A stretch of DNA of 32,303 bases from Immundisolibacter sp. (GTDB lineage Bacteria; Pseudomonadota; Gammaproteobacteria; Immundisolibacterales; Immundisolibacteraceae), in the NCBI RefSeq assembly GCF_041601295.1, contig NZ_JBFIII010000024.1, positions 1 to 32,303 on the forward strand, in the 5' to 3' direction. Position 1 is the stretch's first letter. Each line of letters opens with the position of its first letter. The translations under genes and the position numbers were made by a program. The notes under the pieces were generated by a model that did no database searches, had not been told where the DNA came from, and worked only from the letters and a program-made list of their open reading frames with translations. Below, piece by piece: positions 17,843-24,889 of this stretch.

Positions 17843-18782
17843 GGGCCGGTACCGGCTGGGTGTTCGGTCGCCGCTGCGCCACGCGCAGGATGGCGCTGCG
17901 GGCACGCGGGTTGCTGGCAAGTTCGGCCTGGCCGGCCTTCTTTGGACCACGCACCAAGGCCAGTGTGGGGATGGCTTCGGCGCCCTCGAAGCGCCCAGCG
18001 TGCAGGCGCATGAAACGTTTGACGATGCGGTCTTCCAGCGAGTGAAAGCTCAGCACCACCAGCCGACCGTCCGGTGCCAGTACCGCGTGTGCCTGATCCA
18101 GCCCGGCGACCAGATCTTCCAGCTCCCGATTGACGGCGATGCGCAGGGCCTGAAAGGTACGCGTGGCAAAGTGCTTATGCTGTTCGCGTCGCGGCGTTGC
18201 ACCGCGCACCAGCTCGACCAGTGCGTTGGTATCAGCCAGCGGCGCTTCGCCGCGACGGGCAACCACGGCGCGAGCGATACGGCGGGCGTAGCGCTCCTCG
18301 CCGTAGTCGCGCAGCACCCGCGAGATCTCCAGTTCGCTGGCGTCCTGCAGCCACTGCGAGGCGGTCGGCCCGCTGCTGGTGTCCATGCGCATGTCAAGCG
18401 GCCCCGGCCGGCTGAAGCTAAAGCCCCGACTTGGATCGTCAAGCTGGATGGACGACATGCCCAGGTCGAAGAGCACGCCTGCAATCTGTCCGCGCAGGCC
18501 CAGCGCGTCCACGAACTCGCCAAGCCGCGCAAAGCTGCCATGGTGCACGCTGACACGTGGGTCACCGGAGAATTCGCTCAGGGCGCGTGCCACCGCCGCC
18601 GGATCTTTGTCGATCAGCAACAGTCGCCCGCCCGGTCCTAGCGCGGACAGCAGCGCGCGCGCGTGGCCGCCGCCGCCGAAGGTGGCATCCACGTAACAGC
18701 CGCTCGCTTGGATTGTCAGGCCTTGCATTACCTCATCCAGCATCACCGGCCGGTGCCCGCCGACGCTTGTTATGTCTGTCAA
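17835..18782 (-). CDS. rsmH: 16S rRNA (cytosine1402-N4)-methyltransferase RsmH
   Basis: RsmH (MraW) uses SAM to methylate N4 of C1402 in the 16S rRNA decoding centre, a base also modified by RsmI, whose gene lies about 2 kb away here. The 315-residue product closely parallels E. coli RsmH (313): HRPVMLDEVMQGL, the SAM loop DATFGGGGHARALL, LFDLGMSSIQLDDPSRGFSF, GPLDMRMD, YGEERYARRIARAVV, TRTFQALRIAVNRELE, LSFHSLEDRIVKRFM and NPRARSAILRVA. The start is set at the TTG at 18782, which overlaps the mraZ stop as TTGA. No in-frame ATG or GTG lies before the conserved HRPVML, and longer frames run back into mraZ. Confidence 0.96.
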   Translation of the reverse strand: MTDITSVGGHRPVMLDEVMQGLTIQASGCYVDATFGGGGHARALLSALGPGGRLLLIDKDPAAVARALSEFSGDPRVSVHHGSFARLGEFVDALGLRGQIAGVLFDLGMSSIQLDDPSRGFSFSRPGPLDMRMDTSSGPTASQWLQDASELEISRVLRDYGEERYARRIARAVVARRGEAPLADTNALVELVRGATPRREQHKHFATRTFQALRIAVNRELEDLVAGLDQAHAVLAPDGRLVVLSFHSLEDRIVKRFMRLHAGRFEGAEAIPTLALVRGPKKAGQAELASNPRARSAILRVAQRRPNTQPVPAHA

Positions 18783-19237
18783 AACGCCAGCCGGCTGAGC
18801 TGCTCCGGCAGTTGCACGGCGCCGTCCTGGGCAGCACGCAGCCAACCCTGGCGCCGCTGATCCCAAGCCTGCTCGTCCCACAGTTCGAATTTGTTGCCGA
18901 GCCCAACCAGCATCACCTGACGGCCGATGCCGACCAGCTCACGCAGCATCGCCGGCAGCAGGATGCGGCCCTGCGTGTCCGGCTCGCACTCGGTGGCGTG
19001 CCCGATCAGGGTGTGTTTGAGTTGGTCCACCACTTCCAGTAGGTTCGGGGCGCGGATCAGCTCGCGCTCGATCGCCTCCCATTCGGGCAGCGAATACAGC
19101 AACAGGCAGTGTCCGCGGTGATCGAGCGTGAGGATGAGCTGGGTCACACCATCGCTTTGTAGGCGCTCACGGTAACGGCTCGGAATAGCCATCCGACCCT
19201 TGGCGTCAAGATTGAGCGCCGTGATTCCGCGAAACAT
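18779..19237 (-). CDS. mraZ: Transcriptional regulator MraZ
   Basis: MraZ is the first gene of the dcw cluster and, in E. coli, represses its own promoter by binding TGGGN repeats. The 152-residue protein (same length as E. coli) contains two AbrB-like half-domains, each with the DxxGR signature: LDAKGRMAIPSRYRERL (about 10-26) and DTQGRILLPAMLRELVG. LPEWEAIERELIRAPNL lies in between. Family members form ring-shaped oligomers. The ATG at 19237 has GAGGG five bases upstream. A perfect-looking promoter and a TGGGN array lie just upstream, so autoregulation of the whole cluster is likely here too. Confidence 0.97.
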   Translation of the reverse strand: MFRGITALNLDAKGRMAIPSRYRERLQSDGVTQLILTLDHRGHCLLLYSLPEWEAIERELIRAPNLLEVVDQLKHTLIGHATECEPDTQGRILLPAMLRELVGIGRQVMLVGLGNKFELWDEQAWDQRRQGWLRAAQDGAVQLPEQLSRLAF

Positions 19238-19262
19238 GTTTCCCTCGGGCTATGGGCAGATT

Positions 19263-19297
19263 CCCCACATTCCGACAGTTGAACCCACAAATCCCCA
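19263..19297 (-). promoter_or_regulatory. MraZ operator (TGGGN repeats, 10-bp period)
   Basis: On the minus strand TGGGG (19293-19297), TGGGT (19283-19287), a degenerate TGTCG (19273-19277) and TGGGG (19263-19267) occur at exact 10-bp spacing, each pair separated by 5 nt. E. coli MraZ is known to bind TGGGN boxes with 5-nt spacers upstream of its own gene. Here the boxes lie just downstream of the -10 element, across the expected transcription start and leader, a good position for a repressor. Confidence 0.85.
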
Positions 19298-19307
19298 CCC
19301 AAGGGCC

Positions 19308-19337
19308 ACTATAGGAACTGCGCTCCTCCGCTGTCAA
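19308..19337 (-). promoter_or_regulatory. Sigma70 promoter of the dcw cluster
   Basis: On the minus strand TTGACA (19332-19337, perfect consensus) is followed after 18 nt by TATAGT (19308-19313, 5 of 6). The start point would be near 19301, giving a leader of about 64 nt to the mraZ ATG. It precedes the tightly overlapped cluster and the MraZ boxes, so it is probably the main promoter for mraZ through ftsA. Confidence 0.85.
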
Positions 19338-19371
19338 GGCCAAGTTGCAAGCTGCCGATATGGGCCTTGAC
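19333..19371. repeat. 9-bp perfect inverted repeat between mraZ and pilT
   Basis: GTCAAGGCC (19333-19341) and GGCCTTGAC (19363-19371) are exact reverse complements separated by 21 nt. The left arm contains most of the mraZ -35 element; the right arm places a matching TTGACG on the plus strand facing pilT. This could be a shared operator or a pair of divergent -35 boxes, but I find no convincing plus-strand -10. Confidence 0.6.
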
Positions 19372-19441
19372 GCACAGCCTGGCGGGTAGAAGGCAACGTA
19401 AACTGCCGGCTTAACGAAACATCCACCTGGAAGACCCTCAG

Positions 19442-20581
19442 ATGTCCGACGCGCTGCCCCCCGATCACCCCCAGCCAGGCACTACGCGTTCGCCGGTGGC
19501 CGCGTCAGACAGTGAGGCCTATTTGCGCCACCTGGTGACGATGGCGGTCGAAAGCCGCGTGTCCGATTTGCATTTGAAGGCCGGACTGCCTCCCTACTGG
19601 AGGCATCTGGGGGAACTTGACCCGATCCCCGACCAGCCGGTTCTGGTGCCCCAGGATGTCGCGGGTGTCGCGGCCGTATTGATGAGCGAGCGTCATACAG
19701 TGCAGTTCAACGAGCGACAGCAGGTTGATCTGGCGTACGGCGTTACCGGCATAGGCCGTCTGCGCGCCAACATCTATCGCCAGCGCGGCAGCGTGGCCAT
19801 GGCGCTGCGGGTGATTCCCACGGAGATTCCGAGCGCCGCCGACCTGGCGTTGCCAGCGGCGATAGAGCTGTTCAGCAAGACCAAACGCGGCATGGTGCTG
19901 ATCACCGGCGCCACCGGTTCGGGTAAGTCCACCACCCTGGCGGCGCTGATCGAGATAATCAATAAACGCGACCGGCGCCACGTCGTGACCATCGAGGACC
20001 CCATCGAGTACCTGTTCAAGGACAAGAAGTCGGTCGTCAACCAGCGCGAGGTCGGCATAGATACCAGCGGTTTTGGTGATGCCTTGCGCGCTGCCCTGCG
20101 CCAGGATCCTGACGTCATATTTATCGGTGAGTTGCGAGATGCCGAGACGATTACGACCGCGGTGCGCGCCAGCGAGACCGGCCATTTGGTGATCTCGACC
20201 CTGCACGCGCCCAACTGCTACGACGCCATCACGCGGCTGTTGTCGTACTTCCCGCCGCAGGAGCAGGACACGCAGCGCAAGGCGATTGCGGCCAATCTGC
20301 GCGGCATTGTCAGCCAGCGCCTGTTGCCGCGTGCTGACGGCAGCGGTCGGGTGGCGGCGTTCGAGGTCATGGTGGTCACACCGACCATCGCCGACATGAT
20401 CGAGGATCCGCAGCGCCAGTCCGATATCTACGAGGTGATCAAGTCGGGCAAGCAGCATGCCATGGTGAGCTTCGACGACTATCTGTACGACTTGGTCGAG
20501 AGCGGCCAGATCAGTCGCGATACGGCCCTGGCCAACGCCTCAAACGTGACTGACCTGCGACTGCGCTTCCAGGGGTTTTGA
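19442..20581 (+). CDS. pilT: PilT/PilU-family type IV pilus retraction ATPase
   Basis: Members of this family are hexameric ATPases at the inner-membrane base of type IV pili that power retraction and twitching. The 379-residue protein has an N-terminal PAS-like domain with SDLHLKAGLPPYWR (about 41-54). Walker A is GATGSGKST (156-164), the Asp box TIEDPIEY (183-190), Walker B DVIFIGELRD (224-233) and the His box ETGHLVISTLHA (245-256). All catalytic motifs are intact. GELRDAET is PilT-like, but the NLRGIVSQRLLP segment and the ending NVTDLRLRF recall PilU, so the exact subtype is open. A Ser/Pro-rich stretch of about 25 residues precedes the usual start. No other pilus gene is nearby. It diverges from mraZ and converges on rnpB. 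Confidence 0.9.
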   Translation: MSDALPPDHPQPGTTRSPVAASDSEAYLRHLVTMAVESRVSDLHLKAGLPPYWRHLGELDPIPDQPVLVPQDVAGVAAVLMSERHTVQFNERQQVDLAYGVTGIGRLRANIYRQRGSVAMALRVIPTEIPSAADLALPAAIELFSKTKRGMVLITGATGSGKSTTLAALIEIINKRDRRHVVTIEDPIEYLFKDKKSVVNQREVGIDTSGFGDALRAALRQDPDVIFIGELRDAETITTAVRASETGHLVISTLHAPNCYDAITRLLSYFPPQEQDTQRKAIAANLRGIVSQRLLPRADGSGRVAAFEVMVVTPTIADMIEDPQRQSDIYEVIKSGKQHAMVSFDDYLYDLVESGQISRDTALANASNVTDLRLRFQGF

Positions 20582-20622
20582 TCACCTGGACGTGATGACC
20601 CTGAAACAGGCAAGGGAAGGGC

Positions 20623-20986
20623 GGGGAGCCGGCCGATAAGCCGGGTTCTGTCGAGGGCAATCATTCATCTGCGGCCGGCGTCACCGCCTGCCTGTAGCGA
20701 CCTACCCGGGGACCACGCGGACCACGTGTCGTGACCTTGCGGCCAACCGTCCCCCTATTTGGTCTTGCTCCGGGTGGGGTTTACCCTGCCACGGTCGTTA
20801 CCGGCCGCGCGGTGCGCTCTTACCGCACCTTTTCAACCTTGCCTGTGCGCCTTGCGACGCCATCGGCGGTATGTTTTCTGTGGCACTTTCCGTAGGCTCG
20901 CGCCTCCCAGGCGTTACCTGGCACCCCGTCCTGTGGAGCCCGGACTTTCCTCGCCCGTTAGGACGCGATTGCCTGTCCGACTCCCC
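20623..20986 (-). ncRNA. rnpB: RNase P RNA, bacterial class A
   Basis: This is the catalytic RNA that cuts 5' leaders from precursor tRNAs. On the minus strand the 5' end GGGGAGUCGG pairs with 3' CCGGCUCCCC to form P1 (one G-U pair). The universally conserved blocks are present: GAGGAAAGUCCGGGCUCC, GGGUGCCAGGUAACGCCUGG, GGUGCGGUAAGAGCGCACC, GGUAAACCCCACCCGGAGC, AAGACCAAAUAGGGG and, at the 3' end, ACAGAACCCGGCUUAUCG. They follow the E. coli M1 order, and the length (about 364 nt) is normal. Ends are placed from helix P1, so they may shift by a few bases. Its first 73 nt overlap the end of rsmI on the same strand. A weak promoter (TTGCAG at 21019-21024, 17 nt, CACACT at 20996-21001) would lie inside rsmI. 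Confidence 0.97.
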
Positions 20987-21855
20987 GCGTCCGCTAGTGT
21001 GGGGTCGGCTGCGGTCGCCTGCAAGCCGAGGGCGCGCCGGTAAACGCGGTTACGCGCCGCGCCACTGACCGCCACCGCCGCCGTGACGGCTTGTTTGAGT
21101 GGCAGCACCGGCAGCAAACGCCCGAGCAGAAGGTCGATCTCGTCAGCCCTGGCGGCGGGCGCGGTTGCACCCTGCAGCAGCAGCACAAACTCGCCCCGTT
21201 CGCGGCCGGGCTCGGCGCCAAGCCAGTCCCTGATGGCAGCTACCGAACCGGTGAGTATTGCCTCGTGCAGCTTGGTCAATTCCTTGGCGAGCGCGGCCGG
21301 GCGCTCACCGAACAGGGCCTCCACATCATCCAGCAGCGCCCGCAGGCGGTGGGGCGCTTCGTAGAAAATCAGCGTACGGGGTTCGTCGAGCAATCCGGTC
21401 AGGGCGGCCCGCCGCGCCGGGCCCTTGGCCGGCAGAAAGCCCTCGAACGCGAAACGGTCGGACGGCAGGCCGCTGGCCGACAAGGCTGCCACGGCAGCGC
21501 AGGGTCCGGGTAACGGAAGCACCACGATGCCCGTGGCATGAGCCGCCGCTACCAGGCGCTGACCCGGATCACTGATGGCTGGCGTGCCGGCATCGCTGAT
21601 CAGCGCCACCAGCTGGCCCTGGGTGAGGTGCCCGATCAGGCGCGCGGTCTGCGCCGCCTCGTTGTGAGAGTGCAGCGCCACCAATGGCTTGCGGATGCCA
21701 TAGTGGTCCAGCAACGGGCGGCTGTGGCGGGTGTCCTCGGCGGCGATCAGATCGGCTGCCGCGAGTACTTTGAGCGCCCTTGGGCTGATGTCGGCGAGAT
21801 TTCCGAGCGGTGTTGCCACCACGTACAATCGTCCACCGCTTGCAGTTGTTTCCAT
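20914..21855 (-). CDS. rsmI: 16S rRNA (cytidine1402-2'-O)-methyltransferase RsmI
   Basis: RsmI methylates the ribose of C1402 in 16S rRNA, the same nucleotide whose base is modified by RsmH. The 313-residue product is a tetrapyrrole-methylase-fold protein. It has LYVVATPLGNLADISPRAL at the start, AEDTRHSRPLLDHYGI, LVALISDAGTPAISDPG, LPSDRFAFEGFLP, IFYEAPHRL and AKELTKLHEAILTGS. The family core ends near PLKQAVTAAVAVSG...VYRRAL, as in E. coli (286 residues). About 30 further residues are Gly/Arg/Thr-rich, and the last ones are read from DNA that also encodes the 5' part of RNase P RNA; the stop (TAA, 20914-20916) lies in a conserved RNA loop. The ATG at 21855 is 28 nt from the divergent lpoA start. 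Confidence 0.95.
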   Translation of the reverse strand: METTASGGRLYVVATPLGNLADISPRALKVLAAADLIAAEDTRHSRPLLDHYGIRKPLVALHSHNEAAQTARLIGHLTQGQLVALISDAGTPAISDPGQRLVAAAHATGIVVLPLPGPCAAVAALSASGLPSDRFAFEGFLPAKGPARRAALTGLLDEPRTLIFYEAPHRLRALLDDVEALFGERPAALAKELTKLHEAILTGSVAAIRDWLGAEPGRERGEFVLLLQGATAPAARADEIDLLLGRLLPVLPLKQAVTAAVAVSGAARNRVYRRALGLQATAADPTLADAGSRTGNRVLTGEESPGSTGRGAR

Positions 21856-21883
21856 TACCTATGCCCGGAGCCGGTCGGACCGT

Positions 21884-23437
21884 TTGTTGAACATTGTCCT
21901 GCGCGTTGTGGCAGCCGTTGTGCTGATTGCTGTCGCGGCTGGCTGCGCAAGCTCGCCGCCGGCCGCGAAGCCAGTCGCTGCGGTGGTGGTGAGCCCGGAA
22001 CAGATCGCCCGAGACGCCGAACGGGTAGGTGATTACGGTGCTGCCGCACGTGCCTGGCAGGAGCTGGCTGGCGCCAGCCAGTCGCCGGGGCGGGAAGCAT
22101 ATCAATTGCGCGCCGCCGCCGCCTGGCTGGCGGCTGGCGACGCCACCAGCAGTCAAGCCCTGCTCGGGCAGGTCGATGTAGCTCCGCTTGGCGACGCACT
22201 GATTGGCCAAAAACAGATCCTGCTGGCCCGTCTGGCGCTCGGTCGCGGTGATGAACCCGCGGCCGCGGCGGCCCTGGCGCCGACCATCTACCTCGCCCTA
22301 CCGGCCGAGCTGGCGACCGAGCGCGATGCACTGCTGCGCGAGCTTCCCGCCGGGGTCCTCGGGGAGCTGTCGCTGATGCCACTGACGGCGGGAAATTTCC
22401 TGGCCGTACTGCTGCCTTATGGCGGCAAGCTCGCACAGGTTGCGGACGCTATTACCGCCGGTATCGTGGCGGCTCGCCTGGAAGCCGATAGTGGTCCGGA
22501 GCTGCGGTTTTACGACACTGGCAATGACGCCGCGGCGGCGTATCACCAGGCGGTGGCAGACGGCGCCGCGGCGTTGATCGGGCCGCTTGAAAAAGCCGAT
22601 GTCGCCGCGCTCGCCACAGGCCCCCTGCCGCGACCGACCGTCGCGCTGAATAACCCGCAGTCGCCGGTCGGGCAGGTCAACCTGTATCGCTTATCGCTGG
22701 ACCCGGCCGATGAAGCCGCCGCCGGGGCGCGGGTATTCGCCGCCGCGGGTTATCGGGAAGTGGCCCTGTTGTACGTCGATGACAGCTGGGGACGGCGTCA
22801 GCGCGATCTTTACCAGACAGCCGTGGCGCAGCAGGGTGGACGGGTCACGCAAGCCGTGTCGTTCGATGCTGGCAGTACCGATTTCGCCGGCCGCTTGCGG
22901 GGCTTGCTTGGCGAACGGCTCGCCGCGCTGCAACCGCCAGCTTCGGGATCTTTGTCCCCTGAATCGGGTCCTGGCCGACAGGGCCTGATTGTGCTTGCCA
23001 GTGCTACCGACGCCCGGCAGATCGTGCCGCAACTCGGCTACATCGGCGCGTTTGGCGTACCGGTGCTGACCAGCTCCCGGGTATGGAGCGGCAGCTCCAG
23101 TCAGGGAACCGATGCGGATCTTGAGGGCGTGGTGTTCTGCGACAGCCCGTGGGCGTTGCTGCGCCAGACCGCAGGTGGCCGCGGCGATCGCCTGGCGGCG
23201 GCGCGGGTTGCCTGGCCGCAGTTCGACCGCGATCAGCCGCGCTTGATGGCGCTCGGTGCCGATGCCTACGCGGTGGCGAGCCAGTTATTGACCGGGCAGT
23301 CGGTCGACGCCTTGCCGGATGGTCTGACCGGCGCACTGGGCCTGGAAGCCGACGGTGCTTTGCGCCGGCAGGTGCTGACCTGTGCACGTTTTCACGACGG
23401 CATGCCGCAACTGCTCACGGCCGGGGAGCGGCCTTGA
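21884..23437 (+). CDS. lpoA: LpoA/LppC-family outer-membrane lipoprotein
   Basis: In E. coli LpoA is an outer-membrane lipoprotein that reaches through the periplasm to activate penicillin-binding protein 1A. Starting at the TTG at 21884, the 517-residue product has a classic lipoprotein signal (LRVVAAVVLIAVAAGC) with the lipid-bearing Cys at residue 21. A helical TPR-like N-terminal half (ERVGDYGAAARAWQEL, AAAWLAAGDATSSQALLGQ) follows. The C-terminal domain is of periplasmic-binding-protein type, with LMPLTAGNFLAVLLPYGG, ALIGPLEK, LYRLSLDPADEA, VALLYVDDSWGRR and PVLTSSRVW. No in-frame ATG lies close by; one at 21788 would bury the signal peptide and overlap rsmI. The family match is by pattern; N-terminal sequence identity is low, as usual. 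Confidence 0.88.
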   Translation: MLNIVLRVVAAVVLIAVAAGCASSPPAAKPVAAVVVSPEQIARDAERVGDYGAAARAWQELAGASQSPGREAYQLRAAAAWLAAGDATSSQALLGQVDVAPLGDALIGQKQILLARLALGRGDEPAAAAALAPTIYLALPAELATERDALLRELPAGVLGELSLMPLTAGNFLAVLLPYGGKLAQVADAITAGIVAARLEADSGPELRFYDTGNDAAAAYHQAVADGAAALIGPLEKADVAALATGPLPRPTVALNNPQSPVGQVNLYRLSLDPADEAAAGARVFAAAGYREVALLYVDDSWGRRQRDLYQTAVAQQGGRVTQAVSFDAGSTDFAGRLRGLLGERLAALQPPASGSLSPESGPGRQGLIVLASATDARQIVPQLGYIGAFGVPVLTSSRVWSGSSSQGTDADLEGVVFCDSPWALLRQTAGGRGDRLAAARVAWPQFDRDQPRLMALGADAYAVASQLLTGQSVDALPDGLTGALGLEADGALRRQVLTCARFHDGMPQLLTAGERP

Positions 23438-23808
23438 GCAGCGATGCCCCGCACCTGGCGCGCGGGCGCGCGGCCGAGGATCTGGCTGCCGCGCATCTGG
23501 CGGCGCACGGTTTGCGCATTGTGGCGCGCAATTTCAGGGTAGCCGGCGGCGAGATTGACCTGATCGCCCGGCACGGCGAGGAGCTGGTGTTCGTAGAAGT
23601 GCGCAGCCGCCGCAGCGCCGCCTACGGCAGCGCCGCGGAGACCGTTAACGCTGCCAAGCGCCGGCGCATACGGCTGGCGGCGGAGCATTATCTGGCTGGC
23701 CTGCGCCAACGGACCCTGCCGCCGTGTCGTTTCGATATCGTCAGCGTCACAGGCGCGCTCGATGCGGCCCAGCTGGATTGGCTGTGCGGCGCATTCACCA
23801 ACGACTGA
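23434..23808 (+). CDS. yraN: YraN family (UPF0102) nuclease-like protein
   Basis: YraN proteins are small endonuclease-like proteins of unknown biological role, with a fold related to Holliday-junction resolvases and PD-(D/E)XK nucleases. The 124-residue product contains RGRAAEDLAAAHLAAHGLRI, the core GGEIDLIARHGEELVFVEVR with the expected Asp and Glu-x-Arg residues, and TVNAAKRRRIRLAAEHYL. The TTG at 23434 overlaps the lpoA stop (TTGA) and has GGGGAG at good spacing, which makes it the best start; the frame stays open far into lpoA without family similarity. Position between lpoA and a SIS-domain gene is conserved in many gammaproteobacteria, from memory. Confidence 0.92.
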   Translation: MSSDAPHLARGRAAEDLAAAHLAAHGLRIVARNFRVAGGEIDLIARHGEELVFVEVRSRRSAAYGSAAETVNAAKRRRIRLAAEHYLAGLRQRTLPPCRFDIVSVTGALDAAQLDWLCGAFTND

Positions 23809-23813
23809 GCCCG

Positions 23814-24398
23814 ATGGACCCCATAACCCTTGTTGCCGACCAGTTTCGCGCCAGTGCAAAGATCAAGCGCAATTGCGCGGACGCGCTTGCGCCGGTCATC
23901 GCCCTGGCCGGCGCGCTACTGGCTGATTGCCTGCGCGCCGGCGGCAAGCTGCTGGTATGCGGCAATGGCGGCTCGGCGGCCGATGCCCAGCATTTCAGCG
24001 GCGAGCTTCTGGGCCGTTTCGAGCGTCCACGGGCCGGCTTGGCGGCCATCGCGCTGACCACCGACAGCTCGACCTTGACGGCGGTTGCCAATGACTACGC
24101 GTATGACGAAGTGTTCGCGCGTCAGGTGCAGGCACTGGCGCGCGCGGGCGATGTGCTGGTCGTCCTGTCCACCAGTGGCAACTCGGCGAGCATCCTGCGG
24201 GCGGTCGAGGTGGCGCAGGCCGCAACGGTGCCGGTCGTGGCGCTGACCGGGCGTGACGGCGGCAAGCTGGCGGGTATCCTGGGTGCCCGGGATCTGGAGA
24301 TTCGTGTGCCGACCAGCTCCACTCCACGGATCCAGGAAGTACACATCCTTGCCCTGCATTGCCTGTGCGAGCTGATCGACGAGGCGCTCGCGTCGTGA
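23814..24398 (+). CDS. gmhA: SIS-domain phosphoheptose isomerase (GmhA type)
   Basis: GmhA converts sedoheptulose 7-phosphate to D-glycero-manno-heptose 7-phosphate, the first step of ADP-heptose synthesis. The 194-residue protein has an N-terminal helix and a SIS domain with GGKLLVCGNGGSAADAQHFSGEL, LSTSGNSASIL and TGRDGGKLAG. At this chromosomal position E. coli has diaA, a SIS homologue that binds DnaA. Here the residues matching the GmhA catalytic Glu65 and His180 are present as Glu64 and His182 (with Gln174), whereas DiaA has Ser and Asn there, by my remembered alignment. The overlapping rfaE2 gene supports heptose metabolism. The ATG at 23814 follows the yraN stop by 5 nt. A DiaA-like regulatory role cannot be excluded. 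Confidence 0.8.
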   Translation: MDPITLVADQFRASAKIKRNCADALAPVIALAGALLADCLRAGGKLLVCGNGGSAADAQHFSGELLGRFERPRAGLAAIALTTDSSTLTAVANDYAYDEVFARQVQALARAGDVLVVLSTSGNSASILRAVEVAQAATVPVVALTGRDGGKLAGILGARDLEIRVPTSSTPRIQEVHILALHCLCELIDEALAS

Positions 24399-24889
24399 GC
24401 GAGGCGCCCCCGCGCTACGCCAGCAAGCTGGTCGCCGACACCATCGACCTGCGGCGACGTCTGCCCGCCCTGCTGAGGCCGCTGGTATTCACCAATGGCT
24501 GTTTCGACATCCTGCACGTCGGGCATGTGGACTATCTTGACCGAGCAGCGGCGCTGGGGGCGAGCCTGGTGGTTGGCGTCAACAGCGATGCCTCGGTACG
24601 GCGCCTGGAGAAGGGTGCCGACCGCCCGGTCAACCCGCTGGCCGAGCGCATGGCGGTGCTGGCGGCGCTTGAATCAGTGAGCCTGGTGGTAGCCTTCGAT
24701 GAAGACACGCCGTTGAACCTGATCCACCTGATGCGTCCGGAGTATCTGGTCAAAGGCGGCGATTGGCCGCTGGAAGCCATTGTCGGGGCCGATTTTGTTT
24801 CCAACTACGGGGGCGCTGTGCATTCCCTGCCGTTTCGGCATGCCCGCTCAACCAGCGACTTGCTGCGGCGCGTCCGCGGCCAGGGCTGA
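24395..24889 (+). CDS. rfaE2: D-glycero-beta-D-manno-heptose 1-phosphate adenylyltransferase
   Basis: This is the stand-alone nucleotidyltransferase half of HldE. It joins heptose 1-phosphate to ATP to form ADP-heptose for the LPS inner core. The 164-residue product has the VFTNGCFDILHVGHVDYL core with the HxGH ATP motif (41-44), VGVNSDASVRRLEKG, RPVNPLAERMAVLAAL, EYLVKGGDW and the closing STSDLLRR. The kinase domain found in E. coli HldE is missing and should be encoded elsewhere (as rfaE1/hldA). The GTG at 24395 overlaps the gmhA stop as GTGA. It is the last gene of the lpoA operon. Confidence 0.94.
   Translation: MSEAPPRYASKLVADTIDLRRRLPALLRPLVFTNGCFDILHVGHVDYLDRAAALGASLVVGVNSDASVRRLEKGADRPVNPLAERMAVLAALESVSLVVAFDEDTPLNLIHLMRPEYLVKGGDWPLEAIVGADFVSNYGGAVHSLPFRHARSTSDLLRRVRGQG

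Noticed and set aside
20759..21043. 94-codon plus-strand frame across rnpB
   Set aside because: It is antisense to RNase P RNA, a frequent source of false gene calls.
21731..21883. Longer lpoA start overlapping rsmI
   Set aside because: It would bury the lipoprotein signal peptide more than 30 residues inside the protein.
23149..23433. N-terminal extension of yraN inside lpoA
   Set aside because: It reads lpoA out of frame and has no similarity to YraN; the TTG at 23434 has a good Shine-Dalgarno.
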